Shown one piece after another: positions 1 through 8,049 of a DNA stretch of 10,478 nt; positions within the stretch are counted from its first letter, which is position 1, and every line of letters begins with the position of its first letter. Position numbers and translations under genes: made by a program. The notes under the pieces are model-generated. The model saw only the letters and a program-made list of their open reading frames with translations. It had not been told where the DNA came from and ran no database searches. Origin of the DNA: Lentisphaeria bacterium (lineage in GTDB: Bacteria > Verrucomicrobiota > Lentisphaeria > Oligosphaerales > Lenti-02); assembly GCA_023145395.1 (NCBI GenBank), contig JAGLDW010001067.1:1-10478 (forward strand), given 5' to 3'.

Positions 1-478
1 GGTCGCCGCCCTGGTTCTGCGGCTGCTCTTCGCTCTTCTGAGTCTGTTTCGGCGGCGTGGCAGGAGTTGGAGCGGGTCGATCGGCCACCACAGCCTTTTC
101 CACCTTCGGTGCGGAGCCGGATTCTGATTTTTCCGCAGGAGACTGTGGAGATGGCGAGGAGGAGGGAGAAACGTCCGGTGCGGCAGCTTTTGGGGCAACC
201 GGCTCGGAGGCTTTCGGCGCACCCTTTGCGGGAGCCTTCGACGCAGCTTTCGGTGCGCGAGCTTTTGCGGGAGCTTTCGACGCAGCTTTCGGTGCGCGAG
301 CTTTTGCGGCAGTTTTCGGTGCTGCCTTGCGTGTGCCCGTCGTTTTCTTGGCACCTGCCGAAGCGGTGCGCCGTCGCTTGGGCTTGACTTCCTTCGCTTC
401 GGACTTTCCCCCGGTTCCGGTCGCGGCCTCGTCATTCGACGGTGCGCTCGGCACCTCGTTTTCAGGGGTGTTGCTCAT
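1..478 (-). CDS. Lys/Ala/Pro-rich N-terminus of probable transcription termination factor Rho (3' end outside window)
   Basis: The frame begins with ATG at 478 (MSNTPENEVPSAP...) and stays open to base 1, giving about 159 residues before the left edge cuts it. A GAGGA ribosome site lies 10 bases upstream and overlaps the coaE stop codon, so the two genes are translationally coupled. The visible part is low complexity: an acidic start, a basic patch (KPKRRR near residues 33-38), Lys-Ala-Pro repeats, then a Ser/Pro/Gln-rich stretch ending in QPQNQGGD. No enzymatic motif is reached. The coaE-then-rho order is, as I recall, common in Verrucomicrobia, where Rho often carries a basic disordered N-terminal extension that ends in Gln/Gly/Asn/Arg-rich sequence. 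Rho is therefore the best inference. A histone-H1-like or other disordered basic protein cannot be excluded, because the ATPase core lies outside. The CDS itself is well supported by frame and ribosome site. Confidence 0.7.
   Translation of the reverse strand, partial: MSNTPENEVPSAPSNDEAATGTGGKSEAKEVKPKRRRTASAGAKKTTGTRKAAPKTAAKARAPKAASKAPAKARAPKAASKAPAKGAPKASEPVAPKAAAPDVSPSSSPSPQSPAEKSESGSAPKVEKAVVADRPAPTPATPPKQTQKSEEQPQNQGGD
230..307 (-). repeat. Tandem duplication of a 39-bp unit coding KARAPKAASKAPA
   Basis: Two adjacent 39-bp units, 230-268 and 269-307, differ at a single base (c at 236, t at 275). Each codes in frame for the same 13 residues (KARAPKAASKAPA). More diverged Lys-Ala-Pro pieces flank them on both sides, so the array probably grew by slippage or unequal crossing-over. 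The 39-bp length preserves the frame. Confidence 0.9.
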
Positions 479-491
479 TGTGCTATCTTCC

Positions 492-1088
492 TCATCCTTG
501 GGGTCCATTCGCACGCACGATGATTTTGAGTGCGTGTTCACACTGTTGCCTAAGAAGTTTCATGTCGCCGATATTGAGAATGCCGATGTCGGCGCGTTCG
601 AGTTTCTCGTCCATGTTCATCTGGCAGTCTAGTCGCCGTTCGATTTCCTCTTGGCTCCAGCCTCTCGCCAGCAGTCTCTGATGCTGTGTGTCCCGGTTGC
701 ACCACACGACAACCACCCAGTTCATGCAGCATTCCCATCCAACCTCGTAGAGCAGAGGCACTCCGCAGAAGAGCGGTGTGGGAAGCCGCTCCGCCTCTTC
801 CCGCATGGTGCGCTGCACAAGGGGATGAACGAGGGCGTTAAGCCACTCGCGCTCTGCCGTCGATTCGAACACGATATCGGCGATGGCGGCCCGCCGGATT
901 CTGTCTTGCTTGTCTGTGACTCGTCCGCCCCAGCGGTGAATCATCGCCTGATGCGCGGGCTGCCCCGGTTCGTATAGGCTGTGGACAATCGCGTCTGCAT
1001 CGAGCGTGCGACAGCCCAGCGCTTCAAACTGGGCCAGCGCGCATGTCTTACCCGCGCCGATTCCACCAGTTACACCCACCAGAACCAT
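492..1088 (-). CDS. coaE: Dephospho-CoA kinase
   Basis: CoaE phosphorylates the 3'-hydroxyl of dephospho-CoA with ATP, the last step of coenzyme A synthesis, in the cytoplasm. The 198-residue product has the usual family length. It shows the P-loop GGIGAGKT (8-15), LDADAI (29-34), HP (88-89), VPLLYE (110-115) and a LID/C-terminal region with the expected spacing (LLARGWSQEEIERRLDCQ, then K...AD...N.G). In VPLLYE the preceding residue is Gly where many homologues have Asp. I chose ATG at 1088 because an AAGGA site (1098-1102) sits 9 bases upstream and the protein then begins at the P-loop strand (MVLVGVTGG). ATG at 1097 would place the same site directly against the start. A longer frame to 1181 adds an unconserved 31-residue leader. 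The downstream probable rho begins 13 bases after the stop. Confidence 0.95.
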   Translation of the reverse strand: MVLVGVTGGIGAGKTCALAQFEALGCRTLDADAIVHSLYEPGQPAHQAMIHRWGGRVTDKQDRIRRAAIADIVFESTAEREWLNALVHPLVQRTMREEAERLPTPLFCGVPLLYEVGWECCMNWVVVVWCNRDTQHQRLLARGWSQEEIERRLDCQMNMDEKLERADIGILNIGDMKLLRQQCEHALKIIVRANGPQG

Positions 1089-1346
1089 CGACTTCATTCC
1101 TTGCCGAAAACTTCGAAAAGAAGACCCCAAAACCCACTCTCTCCGTCGGCTTCCATGGGATCTATTAACAGGCTGAAACAACGGGAAGGTAGATCCGGCC
1201 TACAGCAACGCCGTAGAGGATCTTGCCAGTTGAGCAAGCAGGAAACAGCAGGGAATCATGCTGATTGAAAACGTAGGAACTGTGAAGGAGGAGGCGCCAA
1301 CGCACGGCGCAACTAGCTCACACTATAGGGCATTGATTCGCGCAAA
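1089..1346. other. Intergenic region between hflX and coaE, no gene seen
   Basis: This 258-base gap carries no convincing ORF. Just after the hflX stop, on the minus strand, TTGATT and AATCAA form a 6-bp inverted repeat overlapping the stop codon (1333-1350). A second weak hairpin pairs GCGCC and GGCGC (1294-1310, loop of 7). Neither is followed by a T-run, so I do not call a terminator. No good sigma-70-like pair was found upstream of coaE, although the gap is long enough to hold its promoter. Confidence 0.5.
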
Positions 1347-2660
<1,314 letters not shown>

Positions 2661-2665
2661 GTAGT

Positions 2666-2671
2666 CTCCTT
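2666..2671 (-). promoter_or_regulatory. Ribosome binding site fixing the GTG start of hflX
   Basis: On the minus strand AAGGAG lies 5 bases before GTG at 2660. It decides the start, because no in-frame ATG fits the HflX N-terminus. The giant gene at 7959 has nearly the same start context (AAGGAGACGAC-ATG against AAGGAGACTAC-GTG). Confidence 0.85.
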
Positions 2672-2783
2672 GGTGCCAATCGGTTTTCGTCTGGAGCGCG
2701 AGCGTACCCGCGAGCTACCCAATGCGAACTGCAAGTAGGTGCGCTGGCCCCAGTGCACCACACAGACGCAAATCGCACACGCT

Positions 2784-2806
2784 GGTTCACCGGAGCCCGG
2801 CGAACC
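2784..2806 (-). other. Strong hairpin, 10-bp stem, upstream of hflX
   Basis: The arms GGTTCNCCGG and CCGGNGAACC enclose a 3-base loop. In DNA there is one mismatch (2789/2801). In minus-strand RNA that position becomes a G-U wobble, so the stem is complete only in the transcript that runs toward hflX. It begins about 105 bases after the upstream stop. The next bases (AGCGTGTGCGATTTG) lack a U-tract, so this is not a standard intrinsic terminator. A processed 3' end, a Rho-associated stem or a leader element is possible. Confidence 0.6.
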
Positions 2807-2817
2807 TACTTTTCACG

Positions 2818-2832
2818 CTGCGGACTCCGCAA
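2818..2832 (-). repeat. Palindromic motif copy 1 (intergenic)
   Basis: On the minus strand this reads TTGCGGAGTCCGCAG, an inverted repeat TGCGGA-G-TCCGCA around one central base. It is the only copy oriented with the central G on the minus strand and lies in the hflX leader, inside the larger GCTGCG/CGCAGC pairing. Confidence 0.6.
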
Positions 2833-2910
2833 CTCCAAACGCAGCAAACTGTACCACCATTTCGCTCCGGGAGTAGTCGGAACGCAAGAACGAAGGTCAA
2901 CGCCGACGGG

Positions 2911-5900
2911 TCACTCCATGACAAACACGGCCATGCGTTCGGGATCGTTGATGGCGGGGCCCGGCATGAAGGACCATGTGCTCATGGGGTCACTGGCGCG
3001 GTAGCGCACGAAATTGCCCGACCACGTCAGGCCCTTGGTGGGCTTGAGCTTCATGGATTTCAACGGAACCGCCATCTCGGCCGCCCAGCCGCCCTCTCGT
3101 CTGCTCGTGACAACCCGGACGCCGTCCCAACGAAATTTCTTGCCGTCGGGACTGTGGCTGAATTGATCAAAGTCTCCTTTGGCGTCGGCGATGATCTGCA
3201 GGAAGGTTTTGCGGTCGCCGCTGGGGTTGAGCGCCACATCGACAGCGTCGCGCCCCCAGAGCTTTTCGGAGGACACGTTGATTGGCCGTGCTTTTTCCTG
3301 GCAGTCGAAGGCGATGTAGAGGTTGTCATCGTCGTAGGTGATCCAGGCCGCAGTCTTTTGCCCGGCGGCGGAGGACCGTCCGAAAAGAAGGAAATCCGTC
3401 GCGGGTTTGGCGGTTTCCCAGATCGGATCGTCAAGTTTGCCATCGATCAACGGGGCAATTGCGGCTCGGGCAATCTGGTACGTCTTGCGTTTGTACAGAC
3501 CGCCCAAGTCGTCGCCAGTGATGATTTCTTTGTCTCCGGCCGTGTCCGACGCCCCCAACACTTCCACGGTGACACCACGGCCAGGATAGAGACTGTGCAC
3601 GCCGGCGCTGAGCCAGCAGCGCCCAGTCCACCCCGCCGGTGCCCAGTGCGCCAGATCGATCGTGAATGTGGCCTCGCGACTTTGCCGGACCATGTCCCCG
3701 AGCATCACGAACTGATCCGGTTTCGCCGCTCTCCCCCAGGAGGGCTTGGGAGAGGTGCGCTTGGGATTGAGGATGCCCATGCCAAGCGCCACGCGGTGAG
3801 TGTATCCGTTCACCGTGTGGTAGTCCACGAACATTCCAGCGAACAGCGATGTGTATTGGGGTTTGAAGGCGATGCCTCCGCGGGTGAAGGTCCACGCTCC
3901 GTGTATGGTGTTGGTCACGCGCAGTGTGAGGACCCGGCCCTCCTCGAATTCGAGACCCGCGAAGGCATATCCGTAGCGGGACTTGGGCGCGTCGGACATG
4001 GCCCCTCCGAAACGCAGGTTCGCCGGGTCCACCAGCGTCACATGCCCTCCGTCGTAGCCATCGTGGGTGTTTGTGGCAACGCCGATGACGTGCAGGCCAC
4101 GCGAGTTGACATCGACCTGGCTGACGCTGGCCTTCGGGTACTTCTTGGGCCGATAGTACGGAGGCAGATCGGGCTTGAAGGCGCCCGTGGTTGCGAACTC
4201 CGCAGTTCCGTGTCGAAGCTTGCCATCGACTTCGGCGCTCACGTTCACAACCCACGTCCCACTGCGCGCCTGAACCGGAACTGGCAGCATGAAAACTCCC
4301 TTCGCCAGGGACACAGTCTTCACCGCGACCAGGACGTCGTTGCGGCGAACGACGATGGACGCGCTCGTGGCCGAGGGGATCACAGTCACTTCCAGCGCCG
4401 TTCCGGCTGCCACGGTCTTCGGGCAGGTGACACGGAGTTTCTCTCCAATTCTTGGAGCATCCTCCAGCGCCAGTTCAACCGCAGACTCGCCAGCACCCAC
4501 CGGCACGATGGCAAGAGATGCATCACTCATCTGGAAACACCGAACACCCGCGCCGCTGAATCGTTTGCCGGAAGGCGCGCAGACCACGATCTCGGCACCG
4601 CCCTCGGGCGCGTGCGTTTGCAGAAGCAATTTCTCTCCGCGTCTCTCGCAGGACACGGTGGCATCCAGCGCCTCATGCGTCCAGAAATTGACACGCAGTC
4701 CATTCACGGAGAAGATGGCGGCGGGGGAGGTGCTCAAGACTGCCATACGCAGGAGATTTGGCTGGGTGGGAATGCGTAGCTCGATGCGGGCACCGGGTTT
4801 GTCGATCACGCGGACATCCAGGACCCGCGCCACCATGTCCAGCCCCCACCCGGTGTCATGATGCACCTCGCGCCGGACGCCTTCGGGCAATGCGTGCCAG
4901 CCGTCGCGAATGTCCCGGTTGCCGAACACGAATGCGTAGGCTGGTTTGCCGGGATCCAATCCGAGTTTGCGAGTGTCGGCCGAGATGGTTGCCAAGTCGG
5001 CATTCTCGCGATGATCGATCACGGAGATGGCGGCGGCACCGCCATGCTTCAGCGCGTAGACCTCGATTTGCGTTTGCGAGTCCACGCGCCAGTCGGGCTT
5101 GAGATCCGCCTCGATCCAGGTCATGCGCCGCGTCTCGTAGGCCGCCTCGATGTAGGGGAGTTTTTTCAGCAGGTCGGTGTAGCCAAGCGGCGCGGAGGGA
5201 GTGATGCCGAGGCCGATGCAGTAGTTGCTGTAGAATGGCAGTGTTGGGGTGCGCCAGTAGAGGGGGACCACGATCTGGTCGGGATCGAACACCTGCCGAA
5301 TCTTGACGATGGACCAGCCGTCGGCCGAGTCGCGCCAAGTGGCGGCGTGGAGCGAACGATCGACGCCTTCGTAGTAGCCGACGTCCCAGTGCGGGCCTGT
5401 TCGTGCATTGAACCAGACCCCCTTGTCGTCGCCACAAACTCGAGCAGCCTGCCGGATGCGTCGATACAGTTCCTCCCAATGTGTGTCGTAGTCGATGGTC
5501 AGGTGGTCCCAGTCGATCAGGTTGGCGCCGCCGCCGCCGCCGTCGAGATAGAAATAGTCGCTGCGGAACTTGCGCATGACATCTTCGAATTGCCCGATCA
5601 ACTCGTCCATGCTCGCAGGCACGCTCATCAGACGCAAATGGTTCAGGACCATATTCGAGTAGGCATTGAAGACCTGGCCATCGCGATCCTTCCAGATGAA
5701 CCATTCCGGGTGCTCGCGGAAGACCTTCGAGCGCGGGTGAACGGCCCAGGCCCAGGTGTAGACGCCATTTTTTATGCGTGGAGACGCGGCATGCATTCGC
5801 GCATAGAAATCCTTCACCCAGCCGGTGTCGATCTGAGCGCCCGCCCCCGTCTCGACGATTCCGTCCCCAAACCACTCGCCCCATACTCCATGGGGGGTCG

Positions 5901-7959
5901 AGAGATACCATAGGTTCCCGGTTTCGGAAATGCGGAGTCCGCGGGTGACGGGCATCATATTGGTGTCCTGGTCGTCGCTCAGCTCAGGCTGGGAGATGTT
6001 GGTCGAGGTCTTCAGATCCCGTTGCCAGACGGGGCGTTTGACTTTGTCCCAGGCGGCCTTGGTCTCCGGGAGAAATCGCCACATGCGGTAGAAATCGATT
6101 TGGCGCCCGTTGTAGAGGACCGTCTGTAGCTCCGTCGATTGTTCATCGTTCGGGACAAGATGGAGGGTGCACACGCCAACTTCCCAGCCATTGGGCAGGT
6201 AGACGGGCGGGTGGTTCTCCTTCTCGTAGTAGCGGGCGGTCAGGGGACGGCACCACACATCGTTGATCTTGTGCCGGAATTGTCCAACGCCCCAGCCCAG
6301 GTCGTAGCGGTGCAGGATCACGACCTTCGAGTTGCGTGCGCCCAACGCGCCGATCTGACGCGGCACGGTGACCTGGTCGGCGAAGATCCGGGCGCCGAGC
6401 CCCCGATCGCAGCCCATGTAGACGCCGCCACGACGGAACTCCTCCGCAGCAATTGCTCCAGTAATGTGAGTGAGGAACCAGTCGCGGGCGTTGGAGGTGT
6501 TGACGAAGCCCGTCCGCTTGATCAGCCGACGTCCATCCGCGCTCAGGGAATAGCGTTTGTCGATGCGGATGTTGGGCAACTTCGCGTTTGTGCAGCGCAG
6601 ATGGACGACCCCGTTCTCGCCGTCGGATGCCACTTTGGCCACGCGATCGCCATACTCGTCAGCTTCCGTGCTTCCCCCGCGTGTCGCCAGATGATAGCGG
6701 TCGTGCTGACGTTCGAGGCAACGAGTGTCTCGCTCCCGGTTCCAGAGCCCGGCGACGACTCCCGTCTTGCGGTGGATCGCGACTTTCATGACGGGTGTGC
6801 TGAGGAGGAAGTAGTTCGGGTCTTTAGTTGCGGAGTCCGCAATCTTCGGCAGCGTCGGCCCCAGGTCGTACGGCGCGACCGCCGCCACCTCCCGATCCTT
6901 GTCCGTGGGGGGACGACCGTACAGCTCGACTTCGGCTAGTTCCACGTCCTGATCGGCCGCCGGTCGGTTGAGGACAAGCTTGACGTAGCGTGCGACGCCG
7001 CGAATCTCCCCGGAGATATTGTGTTCGGCGTCGGCCCGACGCGAATCGCGGTTGGTGAACATGGCCAGAGTCCGCCAGGTGGCGCCGTCGGCGCTGCCCA
7101 ACACCTCCGCAGTCGCAATGTTCAACGCCGGCGAGGAGAACGCGCGCAGCACGGCACGGGTCACGAAGACCTCGGCGCCCAGGTCAAACACAATTTCGGG
7201 GCGTGTGCCCAGCATGCGCCAGAAGGCCTGCTTGTCGCGCGCGTTCACTTTGCCGTCCGTGAGAATGCGTCGGTTTTCGTCACCGCGCTTTGGCGGATTC
7301 ACGTAGCGATAGGTCAACCCCTCAAGGCGGTCCGACTGCTCCAGATTCTCCTGTTTCAGGTCGGCCAGGATCACGTGTGCGTTGCCAACGCCGAAGGCCA
7401 CGCGCCCGGCGGTGATTGGGAAGGCACGGTCATCGGTCACCGAGAGATGCAGTTCGTCGTTGAGATAGACGCGTATCTGCTGCCCCTCGGCTTCGTAGCG
7501 CAAGGTCATCCATTCGTTGATCGGCGTTGCCTTCGGGCGCTTGGCCTGCACGCCTTGATCGAACTCCTTGTCCAGTTTCCCATCCATGACCTTTTGGATG
7601 TACAGGCTGCGAAACTTGGGACGCAAGTAGACCCAGAACCCATCGCGTCCGCCCCACACGTCGCCGTCCCAGCGCAGGTACATGGAAAAACCGGAGTACT
7701 TGTCATCGGCGCGCAGGAACTTGATCCGCGCCGTCACCCGGACATCGCGCATCTTCTCGCCACCCATGTAGTAGATCTGCTTCCCGGGCGTGGCATCCAG
7801 CTCGAGCGCACCGCCAGAAATCCGCCGCACGGCGCTTTCGTGGTGCTGGTACACCCGTGTCCACGTCTGATTCCAGTTCTCCGCAAAGGGCTCGGCACGG
7901 CCGCTGAGCGCGACGAACACGCTTGCGATTCCCAGAGCAATGGTCAGTCGGGTCTTCAT
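2911..7959 (-). CDS. Secreted multidomain glycoside hydrolase-like protein (discoidin domain, barrel, CBM9-like C-terminus)
   Basis: The 1682-residue protein starts at ATG 7959, with AAGGAG (7965-7970) 5 bases upstream. Residues 1-22 form a Sec signal peptide (MKTR, then a hydrophobic core, ending at GRA-EP), so it acts outside the cytoplasm. No lipobox, anchor or C-terminal sorting signal was seen. Regions in order: concanavalin/DUF1080-like sandwich (about 25-205); F5/8-type-C domain (about 211-348, with LTDG, IVFDLG, SADGATW, ARYVKL, LAEVELYG); beta-sandwich (about 385-640); TIM-barrel-like region (about 660-1000); beta-rich and Ig-like part (about 1045-1260); unassigned beta-rich part (about 1280-1470); CBM9-like domain (about 1503-1682, IDGKLDDPIW, YDDDNLYIAFD, WAAEMAVP). 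Candidate catalytic carboxylates are Asp806 (FYLDGGGGG) and Glu864 (GYYEG), resembling alpha-galactosidase-like barrels. The role is probably polysaccharide or glycoconjugate breakdown. Substrate and family are unknown to me. It follows glcD by 90 bases. Confidence 0.9.
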   Translation of the reverse strand: MKTRLTIALGIASVFVALSGRAEPFAENWNQTWTRVYQHHESAVRRISGGALELDATPGKQIYYMGGEKMRDVRVTARIKFLRADDKYSGFSMYLRWDGDVWGGRDGFWVYLRPKFRSLYIQKVMDGKLDKEFDQGVQAKRPKATPINEWMTLRYEAEGQQIRVYLNDELHLSVTDDRAFPITAGRVAFGVGNAHVILADLKQENLEQSDRLEGLTYRYVNPPKRGDENRRILTDGKVNARDKQAFWRMLGTRPEIVFDLGAEVFVTRAVLRAFSSPALNIATAEVLGSADGATWRTLAMFTNRDSRRADAEHNISGEIRGVARYVKLVLNRPAADQDVELAEVELYGRPPTDKDREVAAVAPYDLGPTLPKIADSATKDPNYFLLSTPVMKVAIHRKTGVVAGLWNRERDTRCLERQHDRYHLATRGGSTEADEYGDRVAKVASDGENGVVHLRCTNAKLPNIRIDKRYSLSADGRRLIKRTGFVNTSNARDWFLTHITGAIAAEEFRRGGVYMGCDRGLGARIFADQVTVPRQIGALGARNSKVVILHRYDLGWGVGQFRHKINDVWCRPLTARYYEKENHPPVYLPNGWEVGVCTLHLVPNDEQSTELQTVLYNGRQIDFYRMWRFLPETKAAWDKVKRPVWQRDLKTSTNISQPELSDDQDTNMMPVTRGLRISETGNLWYLSTPHGVWGEWFGDGIVETGAGAQIDTGWVKDFYARMHAASPRIKNGVYTWAWAVHPRSKVFREHPEWFIWKDRDGQVFNAYSNMVLNHLRLMSVPASMDELIGQFEDVMRKFRSDYFYLDGGGGGANLIDWDHLTIDYDTHWEELYRRIRQAARVCGDDKGVWFNARTGPHWDVGYYEGVDRSLHAATWRDSADGWSIVKIRQVFDPDQIVVPLYWRTPTLPFYSNYCIGLGITPSAPLGYTDLLKKLPYIEAAYETRRMTWIEADLKPDWRVDSQTQIEVYALKHGGAAAISVIDHRENADLATISADTRKLGLDPGKPAYAFVFGNRDIRDGWHALPEGVRREVHHDTGWGLDMVARVLDVRVIDKPGARIELRIPTQPNLLRMAVLSTSPAAIFSVNGLRVNFWTHEALDATVSCERRGEKLLLQTHAPEGGAEIVVCAPSGKRFSGAGVRCFQMSDASLAIVPVGAGESAVELALEDAPRIGEKLRVTCPKTVAAGTALEVTVIPSATSASIVVRRNDVLVAVKTVSLAKGVFMLPVPVQARSGTWVVNVSAEVDGKLRHGTAEFATTGAFKPDLPPYYRPKKYPKASVSQVDVNSRGLHVIGVATNTHDGYDGGHVTLVDPANLRFGGAMSDAPKSRYGYAFAGLEFEEGRVLTLRVTNTIHGAWTFTRGGIAFKPQYTSLFAGMFVDYHTVNGYTHRVALGMGILNPKRTSPKPSWGRAAKPDQFVMLGDMVRQSREATFTIDLAHWAPAGWTGRCWLSAGVHSLYPGRGVTVEVLGASDTAGDKEIITGDDLGGLYKRKTYQIARAAIAPLIDGKLDDPIWETAKPATDFLLFGRSSAAGQKTAAWITYDDDNLYIAFDCQEKARPINVSSEKLWGRDAVDVALNPSGDRKTFLQIIADAKGDFDQFSHSPDGKKFRWDGVRVVTSRREGGWAAEMAVPLKSMKLKPTKGLTWSGNFVRYRASDPMSTWSFMPGPAINDPERMAVFVME
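2914..3453 (-). other. CBM9-like carbohydrate-binding domain of the giant protein
   Basis: Residues 1503-1682 show the usual order for this family: PLIDGKLDDPIWETA, an aromatic F-rich strand, AAWITYDDDNLYIAFDC, DAVDVALNPSG, FLQIIADAKG, GWAAEMAVPLKSM and LTWSGNFVRYR. Such C-terminal domains are frequent in secreted enzymes of Planctomycetes and Verrucomicrobia. Ligand unknown. Confidence 0.8.
4960..5982 (-). other. TIM-barrel-like catalytic candidate region of the giant protein
   Basis: Residues 660-1000 hold alternating strand- and helix-like stretches with aromatic-rich ends: GNLWYLSTPHGVWGEWFGDG, GVYTWAWAVHPRS, HPEWFIWKDRDG, SDYFYLDGGGGG (Asp806), GVWFNARTGPHWDVGYYEG (Glu864) and PLYWRTPTLPFYSNY. 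A preceding beta-sandwich and an Asp at a strand end followed by a Gly-rich loop recall clan GH-D/GH31-type barrels. The assignment is inference. Confidence 0.55.
5930..5944 (+). repeat. Palindromic motif copy 2 (inside giant gene)
   Basis: ATGCGGAGTCCGCGG carries the exact 11-base core GCGGAGTCCGC. It codes for part of RGLRIS in the giant gene. Confidence 0.5.
6828..6842 (+). repeat. Palindromic motif copy 3 (inside giant gene)
   Basis: TTGCGGAGTCCGCAA is the most symmetrical copy, with 7-base arms about one central base. It codes for ADSAT in the giant gene, in a different reading frame relative to the motif than copy 2. Confidence 0.5.
6916..7329 (-). other. F5/8-type-C (discoidin) domain of the giant protein
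   Basis: Residues 211-348 carry the family landmarks in order: LTDGKVNARD, EIVFDLGAEVFVTRAVLRAF, EVLGSADGATWRTLAMF, GVARYVKLVLNR and VELAEVELYG. The domain usually binds glycans or surfaces. Confidence 0.8.
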
Positions 7960-8049
7960 GTCGTCTCCTTATTCACGTTCACCGATGTTCTCCGGCCGCA
8001 AAGAGCGGCTCACGGGCCGTTCGCCCTCCAGGAATTGCGGAGTTCGCAG
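7960..8049. other. Short intergenic region between glcD and the giant gene
   Basis: These 90 bases hold a variant palindromic motif directly after the glcD stop, a weak 5-bp hairpin GCCGC-(5)-GCGGC (7995-8009) and, at the low-coordinate end, the AAGGAG ribosome site of the giant gene (7965-7970). No T-run terminator was seen, so read-through from etfA-glcD is possible. Confidence 0.6.
8035..8049 (+). repeat. Palindromic motif copy 4, variant, abutting the glcD stop
   Basis: TTGCGGAGTTCGCAG differs from the common core by one base (T for C in the second arm). It ends exactly where the glcD stop codon begins (8050). Together with copy 1, it places the motif in two of the three intergenic gaps that exceed 80 bases. 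Confidence 0.45.

Larger units (their letters stand above)
2661..2910 (-). promoter_or_regulatory. Hairpin-rich leader/intergenic region upstream of hflX
   Basis: These 250 bases separate the stop of the giant gene from the hflX start. In minus-strand order they hold: TTGACC soon after the upstream stop (a possible -35 box, with only a poor -10 partner at 17 bases); a 15-codon ATG frame (2860-2813) with GGAG 4 bases upstream; an inverted repeat GCTGCG...CGCAGC (2817-2845) that can pair in two exclusive ways; and a 10-bp stem with a 3-base loop (2784-2806). No T-run follows the stem. What is seen is the structure; the idea of attenuation of hflX is inference. Confidence 0.35.

Noticed and set aside
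1089..1181. Longer CoaE starting at 1181
   Set aside because: The extra 31 residues are not CoaE-like, and the good ribosome site (1098-1102) serves ATG 1088.
1294..1310. Hairpin GCGCC-(7)-GGCGC after hflX as a terminator
   Set aside because: The stem is only 5 bp and no T-run follows on the minus strand.
2872..2900. Possible sigma-70 promoter on the minus strand (TTGACC, 17 bases, ACTACT)
   Set aside because: The -35 box is good but the -10 box matches only half of the consensus. Not strong enough to list as a promoter.
2722..4779. Plus-strand open frame of 685 codons
   Set aside because: It lies antisense to the giant gene, whose domains are clearly conserved. It has no recognisable motif and is explained by GC-rich codon bias.
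7995..8009. Hairpin GCCGC-(5)-GCGGC between glcD and the giant gene as a terminator
   Set aside because: The stem is short, there is no T-run, and such GC stems are common at this base composition.
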